DNA of 64,000 bases from Hirundichthys speculiger (GCA_018398805.1 JAGFBZ010000902.1:7501-71500); one strand, 5' to 3'; shown: positions 10,411 to 21,115, counted from the first letter of the stretch. Notes: generated by a model from the letters alone, not told the origin. A program made the numbers and translations.

Positions 10411-11340
10411 AAGATAATTCCCCTATAATTGGAACACACCCTCCGGTCCCCTTCTTAAAAAGGGGAACCACCACCTGTCGAGGAAAATTATCTGAAGAAG
10501 AATCCAAGTAGAATGACAAATATAACAACTGCGTTCACAATGTTTTTATTAAGTCAAGTCAGAAGAAAATATCATGCGCATGGAGAGAGAACTCAAAGAT
10601 TTCTCTCTGCCCAAAGGCAGAGAGACAGAGACTTTTAAGCAGCAGCACCAGAAGTCCATATATGGTCATGTTGTATTACTGATAGTCAGGGAGTAGGATT
10701 TAACAAAGAGTGCCTTATTCTGTTTTGTTAGTTTCATATCTATTTACCTTGCAGCTGTCTGTGAGAACAGGAAGAAATTCAGTTTAGAGTAGCACAAGAA
10801 CATAGCTGATGTGCAGGCGAGTATAAAAGGTTATATGAGTTCATAAGCAGGTTATATGGGGTTAGCTGCATTTATAATGTAAGAGCCGAAATTTCATTTA
10901 CACACCCCAGTCTGCCAATCCAGAGGTTTCCATGCGATGTTGCAGAGATGTGTCATCCAGGACAGTCCTTCAACATTCAGAGCCTTCAGGAACTCAGAGT
11001 GGATCTCGTCCACCCCTGGAGTCCTGCCACCATGCAGCTTCTGAACTACCTCAATGATCTCAGCTCCAGTAATGGATGAGTCCACCTCTAAGTCCACAGG
11101 CTCAGCATCCTCTATGGAATGACGTGTTGGTGGGATTGAGAAGGTCCTCCAAGTATGCCTTCCACCGCTGAACGACATCTCCAGTCGAGGTCAGCAGCAC
11201 CCCACCCCCTTATATACACAGTGGTGGTGAAGCACTGCTTTCCCCACCTGAGGTGCCTGATGGTTTGCCAGAATCTCCATGGAGCCAATCAAAAGTCTTT
11301 TTCCATGGCCTCACCCAACTCCTCCCAAAAACAAACAAAA
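10411..11340 (-). pseudogene. Rex3 (RTE-clade) ORF fragment, split by a solo LTR
   Basis: The minus strand encodes the region just upstream of the RT palm. It has LLTSTGDVVQRW, then GAEIIEVVQKLHGGRTPGVD, SEFLKALNVEGLSW and DWQTG (11335-10907), and after the LTR insertion VVPLFKKG and the SNYRGI-type motif (10475-10411). The split restores cleanly when one copy of the CACC duplication is removed, so it was one continuous fragment before the LTR arrived. In-frame stops show that it is dead. Confidence 0.85.
10476..10902 (-). mobile_element. Solo LTR, 427 bp
   Basis: The sequence begins TGTCGAGG and ends ATTTACA on the plus strand, so both ends have the TG...CA form of retroviral-type LTRs. A perfect 4-bp duplication CACC flanks it (10472-10475 and 10903-10906), and removing it rejoins Rex3 exactly. 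AATAAA lies on the minus strand at 10550-10545, close to the 3' end of the LTR in that orientation. No internal retroviral sequence is present, so it is a recombined solo LTR. The 4-bp TSD fits gypsy or ERV elements. Confidence 0.85.
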
Positions 11341-11397
11341 AAAAAAAAAAACAACCTCCTTGGTGGAGGTAATAACTTCATTGTACTTATGAAGTAA

Positions 11398-11465
11398 GCA
11401 TTAGTGGTATAGTGGTTAGCATAGCTGTCTTCCAAGCAGCTGACCCGGATTTCCTGGCCAATGCA
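11398..11465 (+). pseudogene. tRNA-Gly(UCC) pseudogene or tRNA-derived head
   Basis: It matches the known pattern of a eukaryotic tRNA-Gly with TCC anticodon: 5' arm GCATTAGTGG, A-box-like TAGTGGTTAGCAT, anticodon stem-loop CTGTCTTCCAAGCAG and 3' acceptor strand CCAATGC. The acceptor stem has one mismatch. The T arm has lost about 4 nt, so the B box (normally GGTTCGATTCC) is reduced to GATTTCC. That should block normal tRNA folding and Pol III promotion. Confidence 0.7.
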
Positions 11466-11529
11466 GAAACTTTGCAGGCCTGAGTTTCATGCTGATTTGC
11501 AGTTCTATCCTCTGGTCCACTTGAATTTG

Positions 11530-11946
11530 GGGTGCTGACTGGTGAGGTGATCGGTGACCTCTCATCCCAGTGCTGCTACCTCCATCTGTTTATGTTTATA
11601 TGGTCATTATATTTAGTCATTTGTGTGCTCTCCTCTCTCTGTCCTGTCTCTCCCCTCTTTTCTTTCTTCATCCAGCTGGTCTTCATCAGGAAGATCTCCC
11701 ATATGATCCAGGTCCTGCTCAAGGTTTCTTCCTCTTAAAGTGGAGTTTTTTCTTGCCACTGTTTGGCTTAAAGGTTGCCTCTGTGGGAGTTTTTTTACCT
11801 GCCATTATCATTGATTGGATTTAATATTATAATTTTAGTTAATGATATTTGCTCGGGGGTCATGATCTGGGTCTCTGTAAAGCGCCTAGAGACAATTGAC
11901 ACTGTAACAGACGCTATACAAATAAAATTGAATTGAATTGAATTGA
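11530..11946 (+). mobile_element. LINE-type 3' UTR repeat with (TTGAA)n tail
   Basis: A common fish repeat. It has a pyrimidine-rich stretch (11625-11675, words CTCTCTCTGTCC), then CTCAAGGTTTCTTCCTCTTA, GGAGTTTTTTCTTGCC, GTAAAGCGCCTAGAGAC and a TTGAATTGAATTG tail. The plus orientation is set by AAATAAAATTGAA. No coding part remains. Minus-strand relatives lie at 24900-25085 and 50003-50100. Confidence 0.7.
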
Positions 11947-12349
11947 ATAAGTTCCTAAAAAGTTGGCCTTTAATACCTTTTCAGCTGTTTTAAATTGACA
12001 CCATTTTTGGGTTAATTGTTTTCAGGAAGGGAAAGATGAAAATATGAAGAGAAAAGGCCCTTCTAAAAACTTTATTTGCTTCATTTCAGGAAGAGGCACT
12101 TTTGATTTTATTCTGAAGAAATATTTTTTATTAGTTGTAATGCAGGCCTCAAGTTCACTGTTAGCTGCACGTGTCTCAATGTGAACACAAAAAATAATGT
12201 TGAAATGACATGGAAATATATGATGTGCTTTTGATTAACATAGACAGGCGATATATGCAAGAGATATGCGGTCTGGACCTTGTGACAGAAGAAATTTTAG
12301 TGACTGGACCCATTGACATTTTAATTGATTAACCCAGAGTGTGAGTCCC
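11947..12349. other. Unassigned AT-rich DNA
   Basis: No feature recognised. Confidence 0.4.
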
Positions 12350-12415
12350 CTGGGATTGGATCACACCCTCTGGTCCCCCTTCTTAATAATGGGAACCACC
12401 AGTCTGCCAATCTAG
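12350..12415 (-). mobile_element. Short Rex3 fragment
   Basis: About 65 bp closely parallel the 10411-10475 / 10903-10925 part of the Rex3 fragment (words CACCCTCTGGTCCCCCTTCT and GGAACCACCAGTCTGCC). Minus-strand coding orientation; no reading frame is left. Confidence 0.7.
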
Positions 12416-12551
12416 AATGCAATGAAATAAAAAGAGACTGCTCAGCGTAAGCGGCAAATTCGATGTTCATTTATCTGCAAGTCCTCAAGGTAAATGTTAA
12501 TGGGGGCATATTATTAAAAGAGCAGGATTTTGAGTACTCAAGAGTCTACAC

Positions 12552-12830
12552 CAAAGCTCCTTAACTCCAGTCCTCGAGGGCCACCACCCTGCATGTCTTA
12601 GATGTTTCCCTCTGAGGCAGGTTAATCATTGTGATCCATCCATCCATCCATCTATTATCTACAACCGTTTAATCCCATGCAGGGTCTGGGGGATCTGCTG
12701 GAGCCTATCCCAGCTCTCTTCGGGCGAAAGACAGGTGTACACCCTGTACAGGTGGCCAGTCTCACGGTGATCCATTCATTTGAATCAGGTGTGTTGAGGC
12801 AGGGAAACACAGACCCTGGGCAGTTGAGAA
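12552..12830. mobile_element. hAT-like MITE split by a SINE
   Basis: The left half reads CTCCTTAACTCCAGTCCTCG ... GATGTTTCCCTC; the right half reads ATTTGAATCAGGTGTGTTG ... GGGAAACACAGACCCTGG. This is the form of a widespread short fish element whose halves mirror each other. Related decayed copies occur at about 14545-14663 and 18975-19145. Terminal bases and TSD are not clear. Confidence 0.5.
12640..12766 (-). mobile_element. TGGA-tailed SINE fragment, 9-bp TSD
   Basis: Begins with CCATCC repeats (the tail in reverse), then GAGCCTATCCCAGCTCTCTT and GGTGTACACCCTGTACAGG. It is flanked by the duplication GTGATCCAT (12631-12639 and 12767-12775), so it is a 5'-truncated insertion into the MITE. 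The tail resembles that of Rex3, suggesting mobilisation by RTE machinery. Confidence 0.8.
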
Positions 12831-14398
12831 TGTTGGTGACGGTGAAAATGATCCTAATAACTACCATAGTTCTTATTAACATTTTTGTTATGGGTGGGAT
12901 TACTCCTGACTTTATTTCCTCTTTGACACTCCTGTATGAGTCATCGGACAAGGCCTACCACTGTCCCATGGTGGTTCTGTACCAGTGGAAAAGGCTGAGA
13001 ATGAGTGGGGCACCAGAGAGAATTTAAAGTATGACTGACTGGGCCACAGGTACACTTGATCACTCATACTCATAGTCGGTTTGTTTATAACTGATTAATT
13101 AGGATTCAGAAGCATTTGAGGTTGATCACCGACCCGTTCCAGATCAGACATGGGGTCTGCCATTAATACAGCCATCCATCAAGGATAATGATGATGGTTT
13201 GGGACTGTGCATGTGATGGAGGCCTGCTATTCTACGTTGATCGATAAATGATCAGTACCAGCAGAGTTGGGATGTCGTGGTGGGATTGAGGATTGAGGAA
13301 GGCATTCAAAGAGGGGCAGTAGAAGTAGAGAAGTGAAGCTGCGTTCTTGAGTCACCGTCCAATTTAACTGCAGCACTTCAACAGGATAAATAGACTTCAG
13401 AATAACATCACGTGAGACCTTTAAGACCTCAGGAAGCTTGTGAAAAAAATGGATTACATGCGTCCTTTAAGAAATGGGATTTACTATTACCCTTCACATG
13501 CGTGATTACATCTCTGTGGTGTGCTTGATCAACAGACGACAATTAAAAGTCGAGCCTCCGCTTAGATGTTAATGAATGTTCTGAGTCAGTAAACATTATT
13601 GATTTACAAATATCTCATAAAACAAAATCATCTTATTTCCTCCCTGAGCAATAAACATGCAGCGTTGCAGCCTCGTTGCTCAAGCTTCGAAAAACAATTA
13701 CTCATGATGTTGTGAATCATCTATCTTTGGTTTAAATTAAATCTTGATGTTGGCTTTAACAACTGTATAATAATTTACAAATGCAGGCAAGAAAAGTAAG
13801 ACAATGTTCATGAGCCATTGATTTGTGCTTTACTTATAGAAGAGTATGTCGCTGTAGTTAATTACACATCGATTATTTGTGTGTAATTAAATAGGAAATA
13901 CGATGCTTTAGTAGAGTCAGTTGGTGCTGGGATCTGAGAGAGGAGTGTGTATGTCTGGAAAGAAAAAATGTTTGTTGCAGTGCAGCGTGATTCTTCCTGT
14001 TTAACAAATCCTAATTACAGGTGTAAGTCATGGTAATGGTCTTTGTAGATAGAAATATGGTTGAAATACCACAGTTCAGTTGTAATCGATAGCTCACAGC
14101 TTATCAGTGTTCAGGGGGAGCAGGAAACAACAGCTGCTTTCACTGATAACAGCCAAAGGTGAAACTGATACAGATTGATTCTGCGTGAAAAGATCATGCA
14201 TTCGCACTGTGATTCATTCATGAGTCAGCCAGAAGCACCTTGATGTGTCTCGCAGGTGACGGTGGCTTCAGAGCCACGAGGGACAGGCGGTTTGAACTCC
14301 AGCAGAGGTCACGGTTTTACCCCGGACAACCGGGTTTGCATCTGTCAGCGGTTTGATTCTCAATCCCCAAAATGTCAACGTGTACCTGGGAAACATAA
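12831..14398. other. Unassigned, largely repeat-free DNA
   Basis: No gene recognised. The part 13480-13960 is AT-rich with many TAATTA/ATTAA homeodomain-type words and an inverted repeat (13858-13868 with 13880-13890, TTAATTACACA). It could be a conserved non-coding element, which only an alignment to other fish could show. Confidence 0.3.
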
Positions 14399-14424
14399 CC
14401 CCCCCCCCACACACACACACACAT
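14399..14424. repeat. Poly-C followed by (AC)n microsatellite
   Basis: Ten C then about seven AC units. Confidence 0.9.
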
Positions 14425-14544
14425 ATACATTCATGCGGCAGTCTGGGTCCCACTGGGCCTGGAGGAGTTCTGTGGAAAGCCAGGAGCCTCCTTCAGCCCA
14501 CCCAACTCACATGAACAGGTCATTAACAGTCTTGTGCAGACCTG

Positions 14545-14663
14545 GATGACGAACTGATGGCGATCCGTTCATTAGAATCAGGTGGGCTGTAGCAGGAAAA
14601 CACCTGAGACATGCAGGACTGTGGCCCTGCAGGACTGGCGTTGCCCACCCCTGGACTACAGCG
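14545..14663. mobile_element. Decayed half of the hAT-like MITE family
   Basis: Shows CATTAGAATCAGGTGGGCTG, AACACCTGAGACATGCAGG and GCGTTGCCCACCCCTGG, matching the right half of the family seen at 12552-12830. The left half is not clear. Confidence 0.45.
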
Positions 14664-14903
14664 CCAAAACGTAGAGCTTGGCCCACTTGAGGGCGTTATT
14701 GAGTCAAAGTAGGCATTGGACCTCATGAGGAAAACAGATTTGTACGTAAACTGTGAACAGAACAAAAGTTACATAAGTTTCAACAAACATGAAAATGAAA
14801 ACCTTCTGGAGGTACCAACGAAATCTACAGTCTCCGACCGCGAGTCGCACTCGTGTAGATGAGCAGCTCGTTTCAATGTTGCTGCTAATCCCAAACTTTA
14901 TCA

Positions 14904-15484
14904 CAGCGGTGTCAGACTCATTTCCACTGAGGGCCACATCAGCATCATGGTTGCCGTCCAAGGGCCAGATTGACAGCATGAATGTAACAAAATGCAATGA
15001 AAATCAAAATATATTAAATTACACTTTATTATATTGTTAAATAACTGTTTCTGTATTTATTATGTATTAAAGTTTCAAATATTTAACTCATTATTATATT
15101 AAACTCAGGGTTTGTGGTTGTAAACCTACTCTCGCACAGGTGATGTTTACAGAGTCTGTTACCATGGCAACGGAAACATCACTTAGTATCCATTACCCTG
15201 GTTTCAGAAGTGGAAGCGATTCTTTGTTTTTCTCGTAGGCTAAATTTAGCATACTTAGCTCTGTGTTTGTTGTCAAAATGCTTCCTGTGGATAGTGTCCA
15301 TGGCAGGAAGTGGAGCTCTGGCGATGCGCCATTGCCAATATCGGCTTTAAAGAGGTGTAAGCTTATTTTAAGTCTTAAAACATTGGTTTAAAATTTAAGT
15401 GAATAATGCACAAGCTCTCGAGGGCCACATAAAATGATGTGGCGGGCCATATTTGGCCCGCGGGCCTTGTGTTTGACACATGTG
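14904..15484. mobile_element. hAT (Charlie-like) MITE, 8-bp TSD CTTTATCA
   Basis: Ends are CAGCGGTGTCAGACTCA on the left and the reverse complement CACATGTGTCAAACACA on the right. The perfect 8-bp duplication CTTTATCA lies at 14896-14903 and 15485-15492, as expected for hAT. Inside each end are paired GAGGGCCACAT blocks. No transposase is encoded. A short piece of the L2-like LINE (15282-15329) lies inside it. Confidence 0.85.
15282..15329 (-). mobile_element. Short L2-like LINE fragment inside the hAT MITE
   Basis: CTTCCTGTGGATAGTGTCC and GGAAGTGGAGCTCTGGCG closely match the LINE at about 4705-4755. Only about 48 bp are present, with no tail, so the route of capture is unclear. Confidence 0.75.
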
Positions 15485-15492
15485 CTTTATCA

Positions 15493-15901
15493 TATTGATT
15501 CATTATATGGATCATTATTTTCTCAATCTGCTGATACCTTTAAGCCACATGAGTGAATCAGAGCCATGGCAGGTCTGTCTTGATTGTAGTGGGTCGTTTA
15601 AACGGACTTGATCTGCTGACAGACGCCCGAGTTTCAGAAGTTCAGCACCTGCCTTCCTCTTCAGCTGGATTCCTGAGATCACGAGTTCACCCAGCATGGA
15701 TCATGCTGTGGTCTCCACCTTTAGACCTCCTCATGTGGGGGTCCCTGGGTGGGGCTTTTGATAATTAATAAGCTTTATGAGTGTGCCGCCAACCTCCAAT
15801 AAAATAGGATTCACAACTTTCTCAAACAAAATCAGTTTATGAACCCTGAGTAGCAGAATTTTAATGAGGAGGGGATTTAAATATTCAGGTTTCTGAAGAG
15901 T
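15493..15901. other. Unassigned DNA
   Basis: No feature recognised. Confidence 0.4.
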
Positions 15902-16510
15902 TTAACCCTTTAGGCACCAAGTTTTTTCAAGAAAATATACAATTTTGATATCAAGGTTTCAAAAGGCTCTAACTTGAAAGCGGTTTTAGATATAGAAGGT
16001 ATACTGTTAATGAAAAAAAACTGTTCAGTATGACTCAAACTATGTGATGGGAGTGAAATTATTAATATTATTTGCATATTATGACGTCACAAGCTGGTGG
16101 CCATATTGGAAAATGTTCAATTTTGATATCAAGGTTTCAAAAGGCTATAACTTTAAAGTGGTTTGAGATAAAGGCATACTGTAAATGAGAAATTTGGAAT
16201 GGAAGTAGATTTGTCATCTAATTTGAATATTGTGCCATCACCTGCCCAAACCTGCCCAGTAGTCCTCAATTTCAGATTTTTCCTCAAACCAATCACATCA
16301 TAAAGTCATGAAATCTGGAGTTTGGTTTCAATATTTCCCTTTCAAAGAACTGGTGGCCTTTTCTATTTGTTTGATTGATAATGAAGCTCCAGAATTCATC
16401 ATTTGGAAAAGAGATGAAATCAATGGACTCAGAATTTATCAGATCGTCTCCACAAAAACCAACAGACTCATCAAAATTTAGGCTCCACTTTCAAAACTCT
16501 TTCTCTTCTC

Positions 16511-16927
16511 TCAACAACTCTCAGCCACCACCTCCATCATCATCATCATCATCTTCATCATCATCATCATCATCATCATCACCATGATTTCGCCATTAGT
16601 GGTGTGTTTTTTGCCCGCGGCTTCTCCCGCGTTGCCAGGACTACTGCAGTTGCTTTCATCCCCGCTACATTTTTCCATATTTGCGGTGTTATGAGCCCCC
16701 CTGACACCTCCACCTGCTTGGCGATTGCAGAATGCTTCTACCCCGACCACAAGAGGTGAAGCAGCTGATATACGATGTGCTGATTGTGGACTATGACACG
16801 TGGACTCACCGTCACTGCTGATGTCAGTTTCTGCTTCACTGGACAACTGAATATCTTCCTCTTCTCAATCGGAATTAGCCAGAATCTGACAAAGTATTTT
16901 GTGGACGGTAAACCGGCCTCTCGACAT
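16511..16927 (-). pseudogene. piggyBac transposase N-terminal remnant
   Basis: From an ATG at 16927 the minus strand reads MSRGRFTVHKILCQILANSD, then an in-frame TGA at 16867-16865, then EEEDIQLSSEAETDISSD. An Arg-rich start followed by an acidic Ser/Glu/Asp stretch is typical of piggyBac transposase N-termini. Downstream it runs into a Met-rich tract made by the CAT microsatellite and stops at 16511. The DDD catalytic domain is absent. Confidence 0.7.
16535..16585. repeat. Microsatellite (CAT)n
   Basis: About 16 CAT units with two interruptions. Read on the minus strand in the transposase frame, it gives a run of methionines. Confidence 0.95.
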
Positions 16928-17551
16928 CGTGAGTAAATGAAAAAACACTCTTTCGCTCTGTTCTGCTCTCTCTACGCTCAGCATTTCTACCACTGCTGCA
17001 CTGAGCGTCTCTGTGCCGGAGGATGTTTTTTAAACTCAATTCACGCTAAAACTTTGAAAAGCGCCACCATCAGAAATGGTTCTCAGATTACAGGCACACA
17101 TGTCCACCATCTCCTGGTGAAAAGTAGTAACAAGATTCGGCTTCACATTTATAGATACAGCCTGTTATAGTCAGCAATGTTGCTTGTCGCAATATTGCGA
17201 GTTTGGCACTTAAAGAGTTAAATTGTTTTCTGCATCAATGCTTTTGACAGGAATCTTCTCCTTAGGTCGGTTGTGTTAATACCAGAACGGAGTTTGTGAA
17301 AAAGGTGTTGTTTTTAAGAACCATAAATGCTTTCCTTTTCTGGGGTTATCTGCTTAAAGTTGTTGTTCGTACAAAAACATTACAACAAAGAAGCAAAGTT
17401 TCAATAAATCCCCAAGTTTGACAGTAACTCCATGTGTTTGAGGACGCCTCCAGGAGATGCGAGAAGGTAGATGGAGCGATGGTCCTGCAGACAAAATCCC
17501 TCGTGGTATGGTGGAGGTGCAGCCTCAGAAGCATCCCAAAACGACCGTCTC

Positions 17552-18329
17552 CGTTGCCCGGACGACGCCTGGCATGGAGGCTACTCGCTGCTGCTCCCGG
17601 GACTTATCCCTGCGACACTGGACGCTGGACGCTGGACGCTCCAGTTTGTGCCCGGTTTGTGGTGATCTGCGGTCAGATGTCTACATACTGTCTGCAGGGG
17701 GCGGATCGGTCCTCTTGCGGCTGGTGGAGACCTGCCGCCGTGGACATGGACGGTATCGCTGGAGGCCGGTTCGGGAAAGCTAAGTCATCCTGAACTGCTA
17801 CCCGCGGCAACCACCGCCACTGGATCCGGGCTGCAGCATCACTGAGCCGGGACGGAGCCACCGACGTAGCGGCGGCGGCATGGCTGTGACCGGCAAACAG
17901 CTGCTGCCCCCGTCCAGCAGTCTGCACGCCGGATTGGTCAGCTGACCTGGCAGGGGCCGTCTGGTGACCTGGTGGGGCCCAGCACCGCCGGGGGAGACGA
18001 CAACGGTCTGGTCTGGGACGGTCGGCTCCGTCGCTCACCGGATTGAAGGAGCTCAATCTTCCCAGAGGAGACGGTCTGGTTCATCGGTGTTTCCTCCTCT
18101 GACCTGGAGATATCTCACTGGATTCACCATTCTGGAGATATACTGGTTCTAACGGCTGTTAACTGTTTTAACGGCTGTTAACTGGAGTTAGCACTCGGAC
18201 CACAGGACCGGGCATGAAAAGGAGCGCTGGACGCCGGCAGCTCCTCTAGTACACCAGACTGGAGTACTGAAACCTGAATTTCCCCCTTGGGGGATTAATA
18301 AAGTATATTTGAATTTGAATTTGAATTTG
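17552..18329 (+). mobile_element. GC-rich retroposon, copy 1
   Basis: Begins in common with copy 2 at CGTTGCCCGGACGACGC and ends CTTGGGGGATTAATAAAG with (TTGAATT)n, a poly-A-free LINE-type tail. Near 17617-17641 the word TGGACGC occurs three times where copy 2 has one. No reverse transcriptase or clear ORF is visible; overlapping frames reflect GC content. The family is unidentified and may be the 3' part of a LINE. Confidence 0.65.
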
Positions 18330-18974
18330 CTACAGATGTGACCAAGAAAGGTCGTGCTCAGCTCAGAGAACAAGCATGTGCAGTCCTACACCAGTGAATG
18401 CATCAGGAGGGTCATGTGGCGTTGCGCGAGGGGTAAAACACCCTTGAAAATTTTGTGCATTCATGAAGTTTAGTTTGAAGGTTCTGCAGTGACCACTTGG
18501 TGTTGGCTCCAGAAACACGTCTTTGTCCAATGACCCCCTTGTTATAATATACAACGTTGCAGCAGAAATAAACATATTTTGAGCCTGGTACAAACAGTTT
18601 TGGTCTCCATAGCTGGACTTCACATTTATGACCATATTTGGGGCACAGTATAAATATGATGGTTTGTCTTTCGTACTAAAACAGCTATGAATATAAGCAG
18701 CAAATGTATGTGTATTAGGGACATCATCTTTTAAATGATGATGGGATAGAAAAGGGCTGGCTTTCATCGCTCTAGCCTTTAGCCACAGCTGCCCACAGCC
18801 ATGCAGAAACAAACCCAAACATTATTTCATTCCTCCTCAAACGTAATTTAACTGAAAAACCAACCGTCTCGTGTATTTTCGCAGTGCTTCCTTTTGTGAT
18901 AGAGTGAACCAATGCAGTATTAAAAAGAGAAAGAATCTTACAATATAATGCAACTCTAACTTAAAAAGACTCTC
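18330..18974. other. Unassigned DNA
   Basis: The minus-strand open frame at 18363-18818 has no recognised motif. No repeat recognised. Confidence 0.4.
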
Positions 18975-19145
18975 TCAATCCTGAGCCTGCATGTGTTGGA
19001 AGTTTCCCTGATCAACAGACCTGACTCAAACGAACAATCAGTTCATCAACTTGTCATCAAGGCCTGCACAAGTGTGTTAATGATCCATTGATTGGAGCCA
19101 GGTGTTCTGGAGCGGGGAAACATTTAAAACCCTGGCATGCTGAGC
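18975..19145. mobile_element. Decayed copy of the hAT-like MITE family
   Basis: Shows GTTGGAAGTTTCCCTGATC near the left, and TAATGATCCATTGATTGGAG then GGTGTTCTGGAGCGGGGAAA near the right. This is the mirrored layout of the family at 12552-12830, without a clean TSD. Confidence 0.45.
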
Positions 19146-19287
19146 AAGTACTGAATGAGTGTTTGTTTTGAATGGATGAGAGGTCTTTGTAAAGCATGAA
19201 TTTAGATGGAATTCAGAAGGTTCTTCATGCTTTTACCATGAAAAGAAAGTCTTTATAATGCACATTTTACTTGAGGGTAATACTGGC

Positions 19288-19641
19288 AGGGCAGCAGGGT
19301 GTCTTAGTGGTTAGCACTGTTGCCTCACACCAAGAGGGTTGCTGGTTTGAACCTCAGCAGGTCAGTTTCCATGTTCTCCTGGTGCTTATGTGGGTTTCCT
19401 CCAGGTTCTCCAGCTTCCTCCCACAGTCCAAAGACCTGCATGTCCGGTTAACTGGTGGTTCTAAATTTCCCGTAGGAGTGATTGTGAGTGTGTGTGGTTG
19501 TTCGTCTACATGTGGCCCTGTGATGGACTGGAGACCTGTCCAGGTGGACCCCTGTCTTTCACCCGAAGAGACCTGGGATAGAGTCCAGTAGATCCCTGTG
19601 ACGCTGCAGATGAATAAGGGCGAATAGATGATGGATGCACA
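19288..19641 (+). mobile_element. tRNA-headed SINE with GATGGATG tail
   Basis: The head has an A-box-like TTAGTGGTTAGCACTG and a B-box-like GGTTTGAACCT, spaced as in a tRNA. The body has GGTTTCCTCCAGGTTCTCC, CCCACAGTCCAAAGACC and GACTGGAGACCTGTCCAGG, and the tail ends GATGATGGATG. Near full length but diverged. Pol III transcription would start at the head. Confidence 0.75.
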
Positions 19642-19654
19642 TTAGCCAGTAACT

Positions 19655-19800
19655 CTCTTTGAATGAAAGGCAGGGGTCCATCCTGGACAGGTCTCCAGTC
19701 CATCACAGGCCACATCTAGAAGAAAAGCCACTGCACAGTTTGGACTCACCAGTTAACCCCACATGCATGTTTTTGAACTCTGGGAGGAAGCCGGAGCTCT
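19655..19800 (-). mobile_element. Partial SINE of the same family, opposite orientation
   Basis: Reverse-orientation words GAAAGGCAGGGGTCC, CCTGGACAGGTCTCCAGTCC and GGGAGGAAGCCGGAG. It lies tail-to-tail with the plus-strand SINE just upstream, forming an inverted repeat. Confidence 0.7.
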
Positions 19801-19955
19801 GGCTAACGTTTAATGTTAAATTACAAACCTCATCTGATTATAGTTAACAAATAGAAGTGTTCAGGACCATGTAAACTCAATAATGACATCGGAAACCTCT
19901 CTGTGCTCCATCAGCTTTATAGTAAGCTGCTGTCTATCTATCCCGTCTATTAGAC

Positions 19956-21115
19956 CAGTGGTTCTCAACTGGTCTGGCTTCAGGACCCACCATCACCCTT
20001 AATGACAACCCCTGACCCAAATCAAGGAAAATTTCCAACTTCTCAAATTTATTGAATGAAAAGATCATGCAGTTTGAATCGGAGATAGTAGAATAGAATA
20101 TCACAGAATACCAACACAAAAAAAATAAGTTTATTGGTGAACCAAAATGGCAAAAACCAAAATGACTTCAAGTGGGAAATATTCCATTTGATGCTAAATT
20201 AGCTGCATTTTAATTAAATCCAAAACACTTCACTTCAGTAACTTCAGCCTTTTTTAACAGACTCAACATGCACAAACATGAAATAAAAAAGTGCAACCAC
20301 TGAGCAGTAGTTTCAAAAAGAACTCAAATATGTAGCATTTGCTGAGTTCCCACTTCCTGAATATATAACAATTTCCTATTAAAACTATCTAGTCACTTAT
20401 TTAAGCATTAATCATAAAGCTGACATAACAATCAGAACATTTCAGTAACAGCCATTTTTAAGACTCAATAGTGCTATTATGCACAAACACGAAATAAAAC
20501 AGAGCAACCACTGAGCAGTAGTTTCAAAAAGAACTCAAAATATATAGTTTTATCTGAATAACCATCACTGACCTTTGTCTTCAAGATAGGAAAATCCATC
20601 CATCCATCCATCCATTTTCTATACCCGTTTCATCCTTGAAGGGTCACGGGGATCTGCTGGAGCCTATCCCAGCCGTCTACGGGCGAAAGGCAGGGGTCCA
20701 CCTGGACAGGTGCCAGTCTATCGCAGGGCCACACAAACCACTCACACTCACATTCACTCCTACGGGCAATTTAGAATTTTCAATTAACCTGACATGCATG
20801 TCTTTGGACTGTGGGAGGAAGCCGGAGTACCCGGAGGAAACCCACGCAAGCACGGGGAGAACATGAGATAGGAAAATCCATATCTCATATATTCTTCGTT
20901 GTATCTGTGTTTCACCTGCTCAACATATGGAAACAAACTTTGCAGGTCTTTTTCTGTGGTGTAAACTCACATTACAGGGCATTATCGCCATCTATGAATG
21001 ACACGCTTTTTTTTTTTTTTTTTACCATTTCCTTCCCCAGGCAAAGGCCCACGACTCACTGAAAACGGGTCTGCGACCCACTTTTGGGTCACAACCCACC
21101 AGTTGAGGACCACTG
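19956..21115. mobile_element. hAT transposon relic, 8-bp TSD TATTAGAC
   Basis: Ends are CAGTGGTTCTCAACTGG and, as reverse complement, CAGTGGTCCTCAACTGG. Both run into 'dispatched' hAT-type blocks with GACCCAC on each side. The perfect 8-bp duplication TATTAGAC lies at 19948-19955 and 21116-21123. Internally there are direct repeats (CACTGAGCAGTAGTTTC twice) and a nested SINE. No intact transposase. Confidence 0.88.
20600..20865 (-). mobile_element. TGGA-tailed SINE with 16-bp TSD
   Basis: Flanked by a perfect 16-bp duplication AGATAGGAAAATCCAT (20584-20599 and 20866-20881), the signature of target-primed reverse transcription. It starts with CCATCC repeats (tail) and ends at GGGGAGAACATG, so it lacks the tRNA head (5'-truncated). 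It is the best preserved body of this family in the window. Confidence 0.92.

Larger units (their letters stand above)
15902..17221 (-). mobile_element. piggyBac-type transposon
   Basis: Both ends carry TTAA (15902-15905 and 17218-17221), the strict target of piggyBac. Next to them are imperfect inverted repeats, CCCTTTAGGCACCAA on the left and CTCTTTAAGTGCCAA as reverse complement on the right. The interior holds the N-terminus of a piggyBac-like transposase on the minus strand, a CAT microsatellite and two tandem copies of an approximately 165-bp unit (about 15945-16110 and 16112-16240, word TTTTGATATCAAGGTTTCAA). At about 1.3 kb it lacks most of the transposase gene. Confidence 0.8.
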
